From Tenacibaculum adriaticum (GTDB lineage Bacteria > Bacteroidota > Bacteroidia > Flavobacteriales > Flavobacteriaceae): DNA of 64,000 bases. The notes beneath the pieces are model-generated. The model had not been told where the DNA came from. It saw only the letters and a list, made by a program, of their open reading frames with translations, and did not search any database. The stretch is from contig NZ_VNIA01000003.1 in the NCBI RefSeq assembly GCF_008124875.1, positions 186,001 to 250,000 of the forward strand, read 5' to 3'. Below, piece after piece: positions 47,130-56,241 of the stretch. The translations under genes and the position numbers were made by a program. Numbering within the stretch: position 1 is the first letter of the stretch; each line of letters starts with the position of its first letter.

Positions 47130-48122
47130 ATGGCAATTTTAAATTTTCAAAAGCCCGACAAAGTAATAATGATAGAATCTACTGATTTTTCAGGTAGATT
47201 TGAATTCAGACCTTTAGAGCCAGGTTTCGGTTTAACCGTAGGTAATGCTTTAAGAAGAGTGTTGTTATCTTCGTTAGAAGGATTTGCCATTACATCATTA
47301 AGAGTTGACGGTGTAGAACACGAATTTTCAACAATTAAAGGTGTTGTAGAAGACGTTACTGAGATCATCCTAAATTTAAAACAAGTTCGTTTTAAAAAGC
47401 AAATCGAAGAGTCTGATAGAGAAACAGTATCTATTGCAATATCTGGACAAGAGCAATTAACTGCTGGAGATTTACAAAAATTCATTTCTGGTTTTCAAGT
47501 ATTAAACCCAGATTTAGTTATTTGTAATTTAGACAAATCTGTCAAATTAAACGCAGAAATCACTATTGAAAAAGGTAGAGGTTTTGTGCCAGCAGAAGAG
47601 AACAAAAGAGCAGGTGCACCATTAGGAACAATTTTTACAGATTCTATTTACACTCCAATTAAGAATGTAAAATATGCTGTTGAAAACTTTCGTGTAGAGC
47701 AAAAGACTGATTATGAAAAATTAGTTTTTGATATCGATACTGATGGTTCAATCAATCCTAAAGATGCGTTAACAGAAGCAGCAAAAATTTTAATCCACCA
47801 CTTTATGTTATTTTCAGATGAGAGAATTACATTAGAGGCAGATGAAATTGCACAAACTGAAACATACGATGAAGAGTCATTGCATATGCGTCAGTTATTA
47901 AAGACGAAATTAGTAGATATGGATTTATCTGTTCGTGCTTTAAACTGTTTAAAAGCTGCAGAAGTTGATACATTAGGAGATTTAGTATCTTTTAATAAAA
48001 GTGACTTAATGAAATTTAGAAATTTTGGTAAAAAATCATTAACTGAACTAGATGAGTTAGTGGCTAATAAAAACCTAAATTTTGGAATGGATTTAAGTAA
48101 GTACAAATTAGATAGAGATTAA
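47130..48122 (+). CDS. rpoA: RNA polymerase subunit alpha
   Basis: The 330-residue protein has the N-terminal dimerisation domain (residues 1-230; [38 protein letters not shown]). A short linker leads to the C-terminal domain (about 250-330) with the helix-hairpin-helix [38 protein letters not shown]. The C-domain binds UP elements and activators. It sits between rpsD and rplQ in the normal order. Confidence 0.98.
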   Translation: MAILNFQKPDKVIMIESTDFSGRFEFRPLEPGFGLTVGNALRRVLLSSLEGFAITSLRVDGVEHEFSTIKGVVEDVTEIILNLKQVRFKKQIEESDRETVSIAISGQEQLTAGDLQKFISGFQVLNPDLVICNLDKSVKLNAEITIEKGRGFVPAEENKRAGAPLGTIFTDSIYTPIKNVKYAVENFRVEQKTDYEKLVFDIDTDGSINPKDALTEAAKILIHHFMLFSDERITLEADEIAQTETYDEESLHMRQLLKTKLVDMDLSVRALNCLKAAEVDTLGDLVSFNKSDLMKFRNFGKKSLTELDELVANKNLNFGMDLSKYKLDRD

Positions 48123-48123
48123 T

Positions 48124-48166
48124 CTTTCATAATTTGCTCCTCAAAGAGAGTTGAGCAAGATGAAAG
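48124..48166 (+). promoter_or_regulatory. Intercistronic hairpin between rpoA and rplQ
   Basis: CTTTCAT (48124-48130) pairs with ATGAAAG (48160-48166), and TTGCTC (48134-48139) with GAGCAA (48153-48158), giving a long, slightly bulged stem that starts two bases after the rpoA stop. It may be an RNA-processing site, a stabiliser or an L17 autoregulatory element. Confidence 0.5.
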
Positions 48167-48181
48167 CACAAAACAAAGGTC

Positions 48182-48658
48182 ATGAGACACGGAAAGAAAT
48201 TTAACCATTTAGGAAGACAAACAGCACATAGAAAAGCAATGTTAGCAAACATGGCTTGTTCTTTAATCGAGCACAAACGTATCAATACAACTGTTGCTAA
48301 AGCGAAAGCCTTACGTCAGTATGTTGAGCCTTTAATTACAAAATCAAAGGCGGATACAACTCATAATCGTCGTACTGTATTTAGTTATTTACGTAACAAG
48401 TATGCAGTTACGGAGTTATTTAAAGAAATATCTGTAAAAGTTGCTGACAGACCAGGGGGTTATGTTCGTATCATTAAATTAGGAAATCGTCAAGGAGATA
48501 ATGCTCCTATGGCAATGGTAGAATTAGTTGATTACAACGAATTATACAATCCTAAAGGAGATAAAGCTAAAAAATCTACTCGTCGTAGCCGACGTGGTGG
48601 AGCTAAAAAAGCTGACACAATTCCTGCAGTTGATGTTGCAACTCAAGAAGAGGAATAA
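48182..48658 (+). CDS. rplQ: 50S ribosomal protein L17
   Basis: The 158-residue L17 starts [34 protein letters not shown]. The core ends near residue 118; an additional basic/acidic tail ([21 protein letters not shown]) is typical of Bacteroidota. It is the last gene of the ribosomal superoperon and is followed by a strong terminator. Confidence 0.98.
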   Translation: MRHGKKFNHLGRQTAHRKAMLANMACSLIEHKRINTTVAKAKALRQYVEPLITKSKADTTHNRRTVFSYLRNKYAVTELFKEISVKVADRPGGYVRIIKLGNRQGDNAPMAMVELVDYNELYNPKGDKAKKSTRRSRRGGAKKADTIPAVDVATQEEE

Positions 48659-48662
48659 ATTT

Positions 48663-48696
48663 AAAAAAGGTGTTTGATTTTCAAACACCTTTTTTT
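48663..48696 (+). terminator. Terminator of the ribosomal superoperon
   Basis: AAAAAAGGTGTTTGA and its perfect complement are separated by 3 nt and end in a T-run, 4 bp after the rplQ stop. Confidence 0.85.
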
Positions 48697-48725
48697 ATAT
48701 TAGTGCTAAATTTAAAAACCTTATT

Positions 48726-49406
48726 ATGAAAAAAAACTTACTACTAATCGCTTTATTTTTTTGTGTAATCTCTTCCTATAGCCAAGGAACAAAAGCAATA
48801 ACTACTGGACGAATTTATAAAGATATGATAGATACTGGTTTTTTTCGTAGTATTGTTCATCATGATAATAGAGTTGAAGGGACACCTTATTTATTTAAAA
48901 ATTGGTTGAATAGTATGGCAATAACAGCAAGTGACGGGAAGAATTATACTATACCCAATTCTAATTATGATGCACTATCTGATTCTTTTGTAGCTGAGAT
49001 CTCAAAAGATTCAGTATACCGCTTTAATGATTCTGGAGTTGATTATATTTTTTTGAAGGGAATTAAATATAAAAAATATAAGTTAGACGGAAAAAATAAT
49101 TTCTATGCGATACTGTTTGATGGAGAAAGAATAAGTATGCTTAAAAGATATATTAGCGAGATTAAAGAAGGTAAGGTAAATCGAATGACGGGAGCAAAAA
49201 TAACTAAAAATAAGTATATTTTAAAAGAAAAGTATTACGTATATAAAAATAGAAAGTTGACTAAAATAAAATTGAAAAAGAAACAAATTCTAAATTTACT
49301 AAAAGACAAAAAACAGAATGTAAAAAAATTTGTACTTAATAAAGATTTATCTTATAGTAAAGAAGAGGATATTCTTAAAATTTTTGAATACTATAATTCA
49401 ATATAA
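48726..49406 (+). CDS. Secreted protein of unknown function
   Basis: The 226-residue protein has a signal peptide (MKKNLLLIALFFCVISSYSQ, cleavage near 20) and no further membrane segment. It has aromatic, beta-like stretches (TPYLFKNWLNSMAITASDGKN) and a very basic C-terminal third rich in Lys (KLTKIKLKKKQILNLLKDK). I cannot name a domain. It is flanked by terminators on both sides and so forms its own transcription unit. The basic tail might bind DNA, membrane or polysaccharide, but this is a guess. Confidence 0.75.
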   Translation: MKKNLLLIALFFCVISSYSQGTKAITTGRIYKDMIDTGFFRSIVHHDNRVEGTPYLFKNWLNSMAITASDGKNYTIPNSNYDALSDSFVAEISKDSVYRFNDSGVDYIFLKGIKYKKYKLDGKNNFYAILFDGERISMLKRYISEIKEGKVNRMTGAKITKNKYILKEKYYVYKNRKLTKIKLKKKQILNLLKDKKQNVKKFVLNKDLSYSKEEDILKIFEYYNSI

Positions 49407-49410
49407 AAGC

Positions 49411-49445
49411 AAAAGGATAAACGTTTTAGTTTATCCTTTTTTTTA
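49411..49445 (+). terminator. Terminator after the secreted-protein gene
   Basis: AAAAGGATAAAC and GTTTATCCTTTT form a 12-bp stem with a 6-nt loop and a T-run. Confidence 0.8.
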
Positions 49446-49448
49446 TAT

Positions 49449-49456
49449 TATTTTTG
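49449..49456 (+). promoter_or_regulatory. Probable -7 box of carA
   Basis: TATTTTTG matches TAnnTTTG exactly and lies 22 bases before the carA ATG. The -33 position falls inside the preceding terminator and shows no clear TTTG. Confidence 0.4.
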
Positions 49457-49478
49457 TAAAACTTTTTTACACAACTAA

Positions 49479-50594
49479 ATGAAATATCAAACTCAAAAAA
49501 AAGCATTAGTTTTATTAGCAGACGGCACCATTTTTTATGGAAAATCTATTGGAATAGAAGGTATAGCAACAGGTGAAATTTGTTTTAATACAGGTATGAC
49601 TGGATATCAAGAGATTTTTACAGACCCTTCATACTTCGGACAATTAATGGTCGCTACCAATGCGCATATTGGTAATTATGGAGTTAATAAAAACGAAAAT
49701 GAATCAGAAGGAATTAAAATATCAGGATTAATTTGTCGTAATTTTAGTTTTACACATTCTCGTGTAGATTCTGATGGAAATTTAAAAGATTGGTTTCAAG
49801 AAAATAATATTGTAGCTATATCAGATGTTGATACAAGAGCATTGGTTTCTTATATTAGAGATAATGGAGCTATGAATGCTATTATTTCAACTCAAACAAA
49901 TAATATTGATGCTCTAAAAGAACAACTTGCTAAAACGCCTAACATGGAAGGTTTAGAGTTAGCTTCTAAAGTATCTACTAAAGAACCATATTTTATAGGA
50001 AATGAAAATGCTACTTATAAAATTGCAGCATTAGATATTGGAATAAAGAAGAATATCCTCCGCAATTTTGTAAAGAGAGACGCTTATATAAAAGTATTTC
50101 CTTATGACGCTAAATTTGAAGAATTAGAAGCATGGAATCCTGATGGATATTTTATTTCCAATGGACCTGGTGATCCAGAGCCTTTGGAAGACGCTCAAAA
50201 CTTAGCCAAAGAAATTATTAAGAGAAATTTACCTCTTTTCGGGATTTGTCTAGGGCATCAAGTGATTGCATTAGCAAACGGAATTTCTACATACAAAATG
50301 CATAATGGTCATCGTGGAATTAATCATCCTGTAAAGAACTTAATTACAGGAAAGGGAGAAATTACTTCACAAAATCACGGTTTCGCAATCAATAGAGAAG
50401 AAACTGAAGCCCATGCAGATATAGAGATTACACATGTTCATTTAAATGATCATACGGTAGCGGGTATTAGAATGAAAGATAAAAATGTATTTTCTGTTCA
50501 ATACCATCCAGAAGCAAGTCCTGGTCCACACGATGCTGAGTATTTATTCGATCAGTTTATAGAGAATATTAAAAAAGTACAAGTAGAAGCTTAA
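49479..50594 (+). CDS. carA: Carbamoyl-phosphate synthase small subunit
   Basis: The 371-residue glutaminase subunit supplies ammonia to CarB for arginine and pyrimidine synthesis. The N-terminal domain begins KALVLLADGTIFYGKSIG and holds NTGMTGYQEIFTDPSY. The class I amidotransferase domain has the nucleophile Cys257 (FGICLGHQ) and His343/Glu345 (VQYHPEASPGP). Its partner carB is not adjacent, as is common in the phylum. A palindromic terminator begins within its stop codon. Confidence 0.97.
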   Translation: MKYQTQKKALVLLADGTIFYGKSIGIEGIATGEICFNTGMTGYQEIFTDPSYFGQLMVATNAHIGNYGVNKNENESEGIKISGLICRNFSFTHSRVDSDGNLKDWFQENNIVAISDVDTRALVSYIRDNGAMNAIISTQTNNIDALKEQLAKTPNMEGLELASKVSTKEPYFIGNENATYKIAALDIGIKKNILRNFVKRDAYIKVFPYDAKFEELEAWNPDGYFISNGPGDPEPLEDAQNLAKEIIKRNLPLFGICLGHQVIALANGISTYKMHNGHRGINHPVKNLITGKGEITSQNHGFAINREETEAHADIEITHVHLNDHTVAGIRMKDKNVFSVQYHPEASPGPHDAEYLFDQFIENIKKVQVEA

Positions 50595-50627
50595 AATAAA
50601 ATCCCGCATTGCGGGATTTTATTTTTT
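50593..50627 (+). terminator. Terminator after carA
   Basis: AAAATAAAATCCCGC and GCGGGATTTTATTTT form a perfect 15-bp stem with a 3-nt loop, overlapping the carA stop codon. Confidence 0.85.
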
Positions 50628-50710
50628 GAAATCGTTTTCGCAAAATCATATAAAAATTAATTATAAAGATAGCTGTATTTCGTAAATTGGCTAACCAAAA
50701 AACAAACTAA

Positions 50711-52009
<1,299 letters not shown>

Positions 52010-52039
52010 TTTTTTCGCTTCAATATTATAAAAGAAAAC

Positions 52040-52067
52040 CTTGTAAGTAAAATTACAAGTTTTTTTG
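52040..52067 (+). terminator. Terminator after eno
   Basis: CTTGTAA and TTACAAG (7 bp, 6-nt loop) are followed by eight T. Confidence 0.7.
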
Positions 52068-52154
52068 TTTTTTATCATATTTATAATAAAGAAAAGGTAT
52101 TTTTATATATTAAAAATCTATAAGATACTATTTTCTAAATAGTACAAAAAATGG

Positions 52155-52162
52155 TATCTTCG
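52155..52162 (+). promoter_or_regulatory. Possible -7 box of gltA
   Basis: TATCTTCG differs by one base from TAnnTTTG and lies 37 bases before the gltA start. Confidence 0.35.
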
Positions 52163-52198
52163 TGCTTCACTGAAATAAATAAAAATTAAGATATAAAA

Positions 52199-53485
52199 AT
52201 GTCAGATATAGCAAAACTACAGATAGGTGAAAACACTTATGAATTCCCTCTAGTTAAAGGAACTGAGAATGAAGTTGCCATCGATATAAAAACACTTCGA
52301 GGAGCGACTAATGGAGTAATTACAATCGATCCAGGATATAAGAATACAGGATCTTGCGAAAGTGCAATCACATTTTTAGATGGAGAAAAAGGAATTTTAC
52401 GTTACCGTGGTTATGCTATTGAAGAATTGGCAGAAAAAGCAGATTTTTTAGAGGTAGCATATGCTTTAATTTTTGGTGAATTACCGACGAAAGAACAATT
52501 AGATAAGTTTCATGAAGATATCATGAAACAATCGGTTGTTGATGATGATGTAAAAAAGATTTTAGATGCGTTTCCTAAAAATGCACACCCAATGGGAGTT
52601 TTATCTTCATTAACATCGGCATTAACAGCGTTTAATCCTTCTTCAGTTAATGTAGATTCAGAGGAAGAAATGTATAATGCTATTGTTAAAATAATGGGTA
52701 AATTCCCAGTTTTAGTAGCTTGGACAATGCGTAAGAAACAAGGTTTACCTTTAAATTACGGATCGAAAAAATTAGGTTATGTAGAAAACGTATTAAAAAT
52801 GATGTTCGAACAACCTAATGAAGAATATACACAAAACCCTGTTTTAGTAAATGCTTTAGACAAATTATTAATTTTACATGCAGATCACGAACAAAACTGT
52901 TCTACTTCAACAGTGAGAATTGTTGGGTCATCTCATGCAGGTTTATTCGCATCTTTATCAGCTGGTATTTCTGCACTTTGGGGGCCACTTCATGGTGGAG
53001 CTAACCAAGCAGTGTTAGAAATGTTAGAAGCTATTAAGGAAGATGGAGGAGATACTAAAAAATATATGGGTAAGGCAAAGGATAAAGAAGATCCTTTCCG
53101 TTTGATGGGATTTGGACATAGAGTTTATAAAAACTTTGATCCACGTGCAAAAATTATTAAGGTTGCTGCAGATGAAGTTTTAGCTGAATTAGGAGTGAAA
53201 GACCCAATTTTAAATGTAGCTAAAGGATTAGAGCAAGAGGCATTAAATGATGATTATTTCGTGAAAAGAAAATTATATCCTAATGTAGATTTTTATTCAG
53301 GTATTATTTATAGAGCCATGGGTATTCCTGTAGAAATGTTTACTGTAATGTTTGCTTTAGGTCGTTTACCAGGATGGATTGCTCAATGGAGAGAAATGCG
53401 TTTACGTAAAGAACCAATTGGTCGTCCAAGACAAGTTTACATTGGCGAAAATGTTCGTCCGTTTGTAAACATCAATAAAAGATAA
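52199..53485 (+). CDS. gltA: Citrate synthase
   Basis: The 428-residue enzyme is the hexameric type I form. Catalytic His and Asp motifs are in LHADHEQNCSTSTVR, GPLHGGANQAVLEML and LMGFGHRVYKNFDPRAKI. The N-terminal beta-rich domain (LQIGENTYEFPLVKGTENEVAIDIK) is typical of the NADH-sensitive gram-negative type. It condenses acetyl-CoA and oxaloacetate at the entry of the TCA cycle. A REP-like palindrome ending in a T-run follows after 21 bp. Confidence 0.97.
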   Translation: MSDIAKLQIGENTYEFPLVKGTENEVAIDIKTLRGATNGVITIDPGYKNTGSCESAITFLDGEKGILRYRGYAIEELAEKADFLEVAYALIFGELPTKEQLDKFHEDIMKQSVVDDDVKKILDAFPKNAHPMGVLSSLTSALTAFNPSSVNVDSEEEMYNAIVKIMGKFPVLVAWTMRKKQGLPLNYGSKKLGYVENVLKMMFEQPNEEYTQNPVLVNALDKLLILHADHEQNCSTSTVRIVGSSHAGLFASLSAGISALWGPLHGGANQAVLEMLEAIKEDGGDTKKYMGKAKDKEDPFRLMGFGHRVYKNFDPRAKIIKVAADEVLAELGVKDPILNVAKGLEQEALNDDYFVKRKLYPNVDFYSGIIYRAMGIPVEMFTVMFALGRLPGWIAQWREMRLRKEPIGRPRQVYIGENVRPFVNINKR

Positions 53486-53506
53486 ATTTTATTAAAATGA
53501 TAATTA

Positions 53507-53570
53507 GTCATTTTGAGTGAAACGAAAAATCTCAATACGATTTTTCAATTCTTTCAAAATGACTTTTTTT
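53507..53570. repeat. REP-like imperfect palindrome, also serving as gltA terminator
   Basis: The 57-base core begins GTCATTTTGAGTGAAACG and ends TTCTTTCAAAATGAC. The outer arms GTCATTTTGA/TCAAAATGAC and the inner GAAAAATC/GATTTTTC both pair, giving one long bulged hairpin, followed by eight T. The theme GTCATTxxGAGTGAAACGA-AATCTCAA is one I recognise as a dispersed repeat in flavobacterial genomes. There is only this copy in the window. Confidence 0.7.
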
Positions 53571-53578
53571 TGATATAT

Positions 53579-54493
53579 ATGTTAAAACTCAACGTTAAAA
53601 ACGAAACTTCTAGGTTAAGGGCTGTCGTTTTAGGAACAGCAAAAAGTAATGGTCCAACCCCTACGGTAGAGGAAGCATACGACCCCAAATCTTTAGAACA
53701 TATTCTAGCAGGAACATATCCAATAGAGGCAGATATGATTAAGGAAATGGAAGCCGTAGCTAAGGTGTTTGAAAAATATGGTGTAGAAGTTTATAGACCT
53801 CAAATAATCGAAAATTGCAATCAAATATTTGCAAGAGATATTGCTTTCGTAATAGATGATATTTTTATTAAAGCTAACATCTTACCAAATAGAGAAGAAG
53901 AGTTAGAAGCAATTCAATATGTTATCGATAAAATTGATCCTAAAAAAGTAGTTAGACCTCCGGAAGAAGTACATATTGAAGGAGGAGATGTAATGCTTTG
54001 GAACGATCATATATTTATAGGAACTTATAAAGGAAGTGATTATAAAAATTACATCACAGCCAGAACCAACATGGAAGGTGTAAATTTTATAAAAGAATTG
54101 TTTCCTAATAAAATTGTTAAAGAATTCGATTTGGTTAAATCGAAAATAGAACCTAGAGATAATGCATTGCATTTAGACTGTTGTTTTCAACCAGTAGGTA
54201 AAAACAAAGGAATTATTTATAAAAGTGGTTTTAGAGAAGAAAGTGATTATATTTATTTGGTAGATTTATTTGGTAAAGAAAATCTTTTTCATATTTCTAG
54301 AGATGAAATGTATTATATGAATAGTAATATATTTTCTATATCTGATGATGTAGTAATCTCTGAAAAAAACTTTACAAGACTAAATACTTGGTTGAGAGAA
54401 CAAGGTTTTACTGTTGAAGAAGTTCCGTATGCAGAAATTTCAAAACAAGAAGGTTTATTACGTTGTTCAACTTTACCTTTAATAAGAGATTAG
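53579..54493 (+). CDS. Dimethylarginine dimethylaminohydrolase/arginine deiminase-like hydrolase
   Basis: The protein has 304 residues from the ATG chosen here; an upstream ATG at 53513 is in frame but would translate the REP-like hairpin, so it is rejected. It has the pentein-fold layout of the guanidine-modifying superfamily: substrate-binding Asp region IFARDIAFVIDD, the EGGDVMLW motif, HLDCCF with the catalytic His, and a C-terminal nucleophile LRCSTLPLIRD. It should hydrolyse a guanidino compound related to arginine. One base separates its stop from a second, different member of the superfamily. Confidence 0.85.
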   Translation: MLKLNVKNETSRLRAVVLGTAKSNGPTPTVEEAYDPKSLEHILAGTYPIEADMIKEMEAVAKVFEKYGVEVYRPQIIENCNQIFARDIAFVIDDIFIKANILPNREEELEAIQYVIDKIDPKKVVRPPEEVHIEGGDVMLWNDHIFIGTYKGSDYKNYITARTNMEGVNFIKELFPNKIVKEFDLVKSKIEPRDNALHLDCCFQPVGKNKGIIYKSGFREESDYIYLVDLFGKENLFHISRDEMYYMNSNIFSISDDVVISEKNFTRLNTWLREQGFTVEEVPYAEISKQEGLLRCSTLPLIRD

Positions 54494-55429
54494 ATGCATC
54501 AAACAACCAATACTATCTTAATGATTCGTCCAATTAATTTTAGGATGAACGAGCAAACAGCAGTTAATAATTATTATCAAAAAGTATTAGATAATTTATT
54601 ACCAAGTACTGTAAACGCAAAAGCACAACAAGAGTTTGATGATTATGTTGAAAAACTGAAAAGTTTTGGAGTTAATGTAGTTGTGGTTTCCGATACTGAA
54701 GAGCATGATACACCAGATTCTATTTTTCCCAATAATTGGGTGTCTTTTCATCAAGATGGAACAGTAGCGCTCTATCCAATGTTTGCTGAAAATAGAAGAT
54801 TAGAAAGAAGAGAGGATGTTTTAGAAGTTCTTGAAGAGAAAGGGTTTGTAATTGAAAATATTGTAGATTATACGTCTGCTGAAGAAGAAGGAATTTTTTT
54901 AGAAGGAACAGGAAGTTTGCTGTTAGACCGAATAAATAAAAAAGCTTATTGTGCACTTTCACCAAGAGCCGATGAAGATTTATTTATAGAGTTTTGTGAA
55001 GATTTTGAATATACTCCAGTAGTTTTTACAGCAAACCAAACAGTTAACGAAAAAAGGAAAGCGATATATCATACTAACGTAATGATGTGTTTGGCAGAAA
55101 CTTTTGCGGTAGTTTGTTTAGCGTGTATCGATGATAAAAAAGAACGTAAAAACCTATTAAAACATCTTAAAGAAGATGGAAAAGAAGTTATTGATATAAC
55201 GGAAGATCAAGTTAATAATTTTGCTGGAAACATGTTACAAGTTAGAGGTACTGATGATGAGCGTTTTTTAGTAATGAGTCAAGCGGCATTTAATAGCCTT
55301 ACACAATCTCAGATTAGTCGAATAAATAAACATTGTAAAATCATTTCAAGTTCGTTAGATACTATTGAAGTATGTGGTGGAGGAAGTGCAAGGTGTATGA
55401 TGGCGGAAGTTTTTCTTCCGAAGAAATAA
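54494..55429 (+). CDS. ctlX: Citrulline-utilisation hydrolase type amidinohydrolase (CtlX-like)
   Basis: The 311-residue pentein-fold protein begins IRPINFRMNEQTAVNNYYQ and contains TPDSIFPNNWVSFH, EGTGSLLLDR, AIYHTNVMM (catalytic His) and the C-terminal nucleophile GGGSARCMMAE. It is in the family often called CtlX or arginine deiminase-related. It is adjacent to the dimethylarginine hydrolase-like gene and both are probably one transcript. The exact substrate is not settled from sequence. Confidence 0.85.
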   Translation: MHQTTNTILMIRPINFRMNEQTAVNNYYQKVLDNLLPSTVNAKAQQEFDDYVEKLKSFGVNVVVVSDTEEHDTPDSIFPNNWVSFHQDGTVALYPMFAENRRLERREDVLEVLEEKGFVIENIVDYTSAEEEGIFLEGTGSLLLDRINKKAYCALSPRADEDLFIEFCEDFEYTPVVFTANQTVNEKRKAIYHTNVMMCLAETFAVVCLACIDDKKERKNLLKHLKEDGKEVIDITEDQVNNFAGNMLQVRGTDDERFLVMSQAAFNSLTQSQISRINKHCKIISSSLDTIEVCGGGSARCMMAEVFLPKK

Positions 55430-55435
55430 ACAATA

Positions 55436-55463
55436 AAAAAAATCCGCAATTGCGGATTTTTTT
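55436..55463. terminator. Terminator after ctlX-like gene
   Basis: A perfect 28-bp palindrome with 14-nt arms (AAAAAAATCCGCAA and its complement) ends in T, 7 bp after the stop. Confidence 0.85.
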
Positions 55464-55535
55464 ATTTCTAAATTTTTAAAAACACAAACTAGTTAAGATT
55501 AAACAATATTTTTAAAATTAGTGTATATTTCAAAT

Positions 55536-56198
55536 ATGAATTTACTCCTTTTAGCGGTTGCACCAGCAATGATAATTGTAGCTTATATTTATTTAAAAGA
55601 TAAGTTTGAAAAAGAACCCATTAACTTTCTAATAAAGAATTTTGTTTTAGGAGCTATTGTAAGCATTTTAGTAACTATAATTTTAGGAGCTGTATTAAAT
55701 GGGTATTTTATAGTGACAGACTCTAGAAATATTATACAAATTTTGGTAAAAGCTTTTGTTGTTGTTGGGTTTGTAGAAGAGTTTTCAAAATATATAATAG
55801 TACGCTATTATGCCCAAACTAATAAAGAATTTAACGAACCTTTTGATGGTATAGTATATGCAGTTATGGTGTCTATGGGGTTCGCGACATTAGAAAATGT
55901 ATTGTATGTATTTCAATACGGAGCAGGAACTGGAATTATAAGAGCATTTACAGCAGTTCCAGCACATGCTACTTTTGCAATTTTGATGGGTTTTTTTATG
56001 GGAAAAGCTAAGTTTTCAAAAAATAAAAGGTTATTTAACCTCATTGGACTTTTATTAGCAATTCTTTTTCATGGAGCGTATGATTTCTTTTTATTCATTG
56101 ATTTTGTTCCAGGAATTTCAGTAGGAGCATTTGTTTCACTTCTAACAGGCTTTTTTCTAGCAAATAAAGCGATTAATGTGCATCAAAAGGTGAAATAA
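55536..56198 (+). CDS. prsW: PrsW family intramembrane metalloprotease
   Basis: The protein has 220 residues from the ATG chosen; a GTG five codons earlier is less likely. It has seven to eight hydrophobic segments. The family's conserved residues are present: KFEKEP near the start, EEFSKYIIVRY (the EExxK motif), MGFATLENVLYV and the histidine motifs VPAHATFAILMGFFMG and LFHGAYDFF. PrsW of Bacillus cleaves an anti-sigma factor; the substrate here is unknown. Its 3' end is part of a 14-bp hairpin. Confidence 0.88.
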   Translation: MNLLLLAVAPAMIIVAYIYLKDKFEKEPINFLIKNFVLGAIVSILVTIILGAVLNGYFIVTDSRNIIQILVKAFVVVGFVEEFSKYIIVRYYAQTNKEFNEPFDGIVYAVMVSMGFATLENVLYVFQYGAGTGIIRAFTAVPAHATFAILMGFFMGKAKFSKNKRLFNLIGLLLAILFHGAYDFFLFIDFVPGISVGAFVSLLTGFFLANKAINVHQKVK

Positions 56199-56214
56199 AT
56201 TTTGATGCACATTA
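56174..56214. terminator. Hairpin overlapping the prsW stop
   Basis: TAATGTGCATCAAA (56174-56187) pairs perfectly with TTTGATGCACATTA (56201-56214), spanning the last codons and stop of the PrsW-like gene. It lacks a long T-run but lies between convergent genes. Confidence 0.55.
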
Positions 56215-56241
56215 TAATTATGATAGTATTTACTGTATTTT

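Noticed and set aside
31245..48658. Hidden genes in other frames of the ribosomal operons
   Set aside because: All overlapping open frames are shadows of highly conserved ribosomal genes.
53513..53578. Upstream start for the dimethylarginine-hydrolase-like gene
   Set aside because: The added 22 residues translate the REP-like hairpin and T-run and have no family similarity; the ATG at 53579 gives the family N-terminus.
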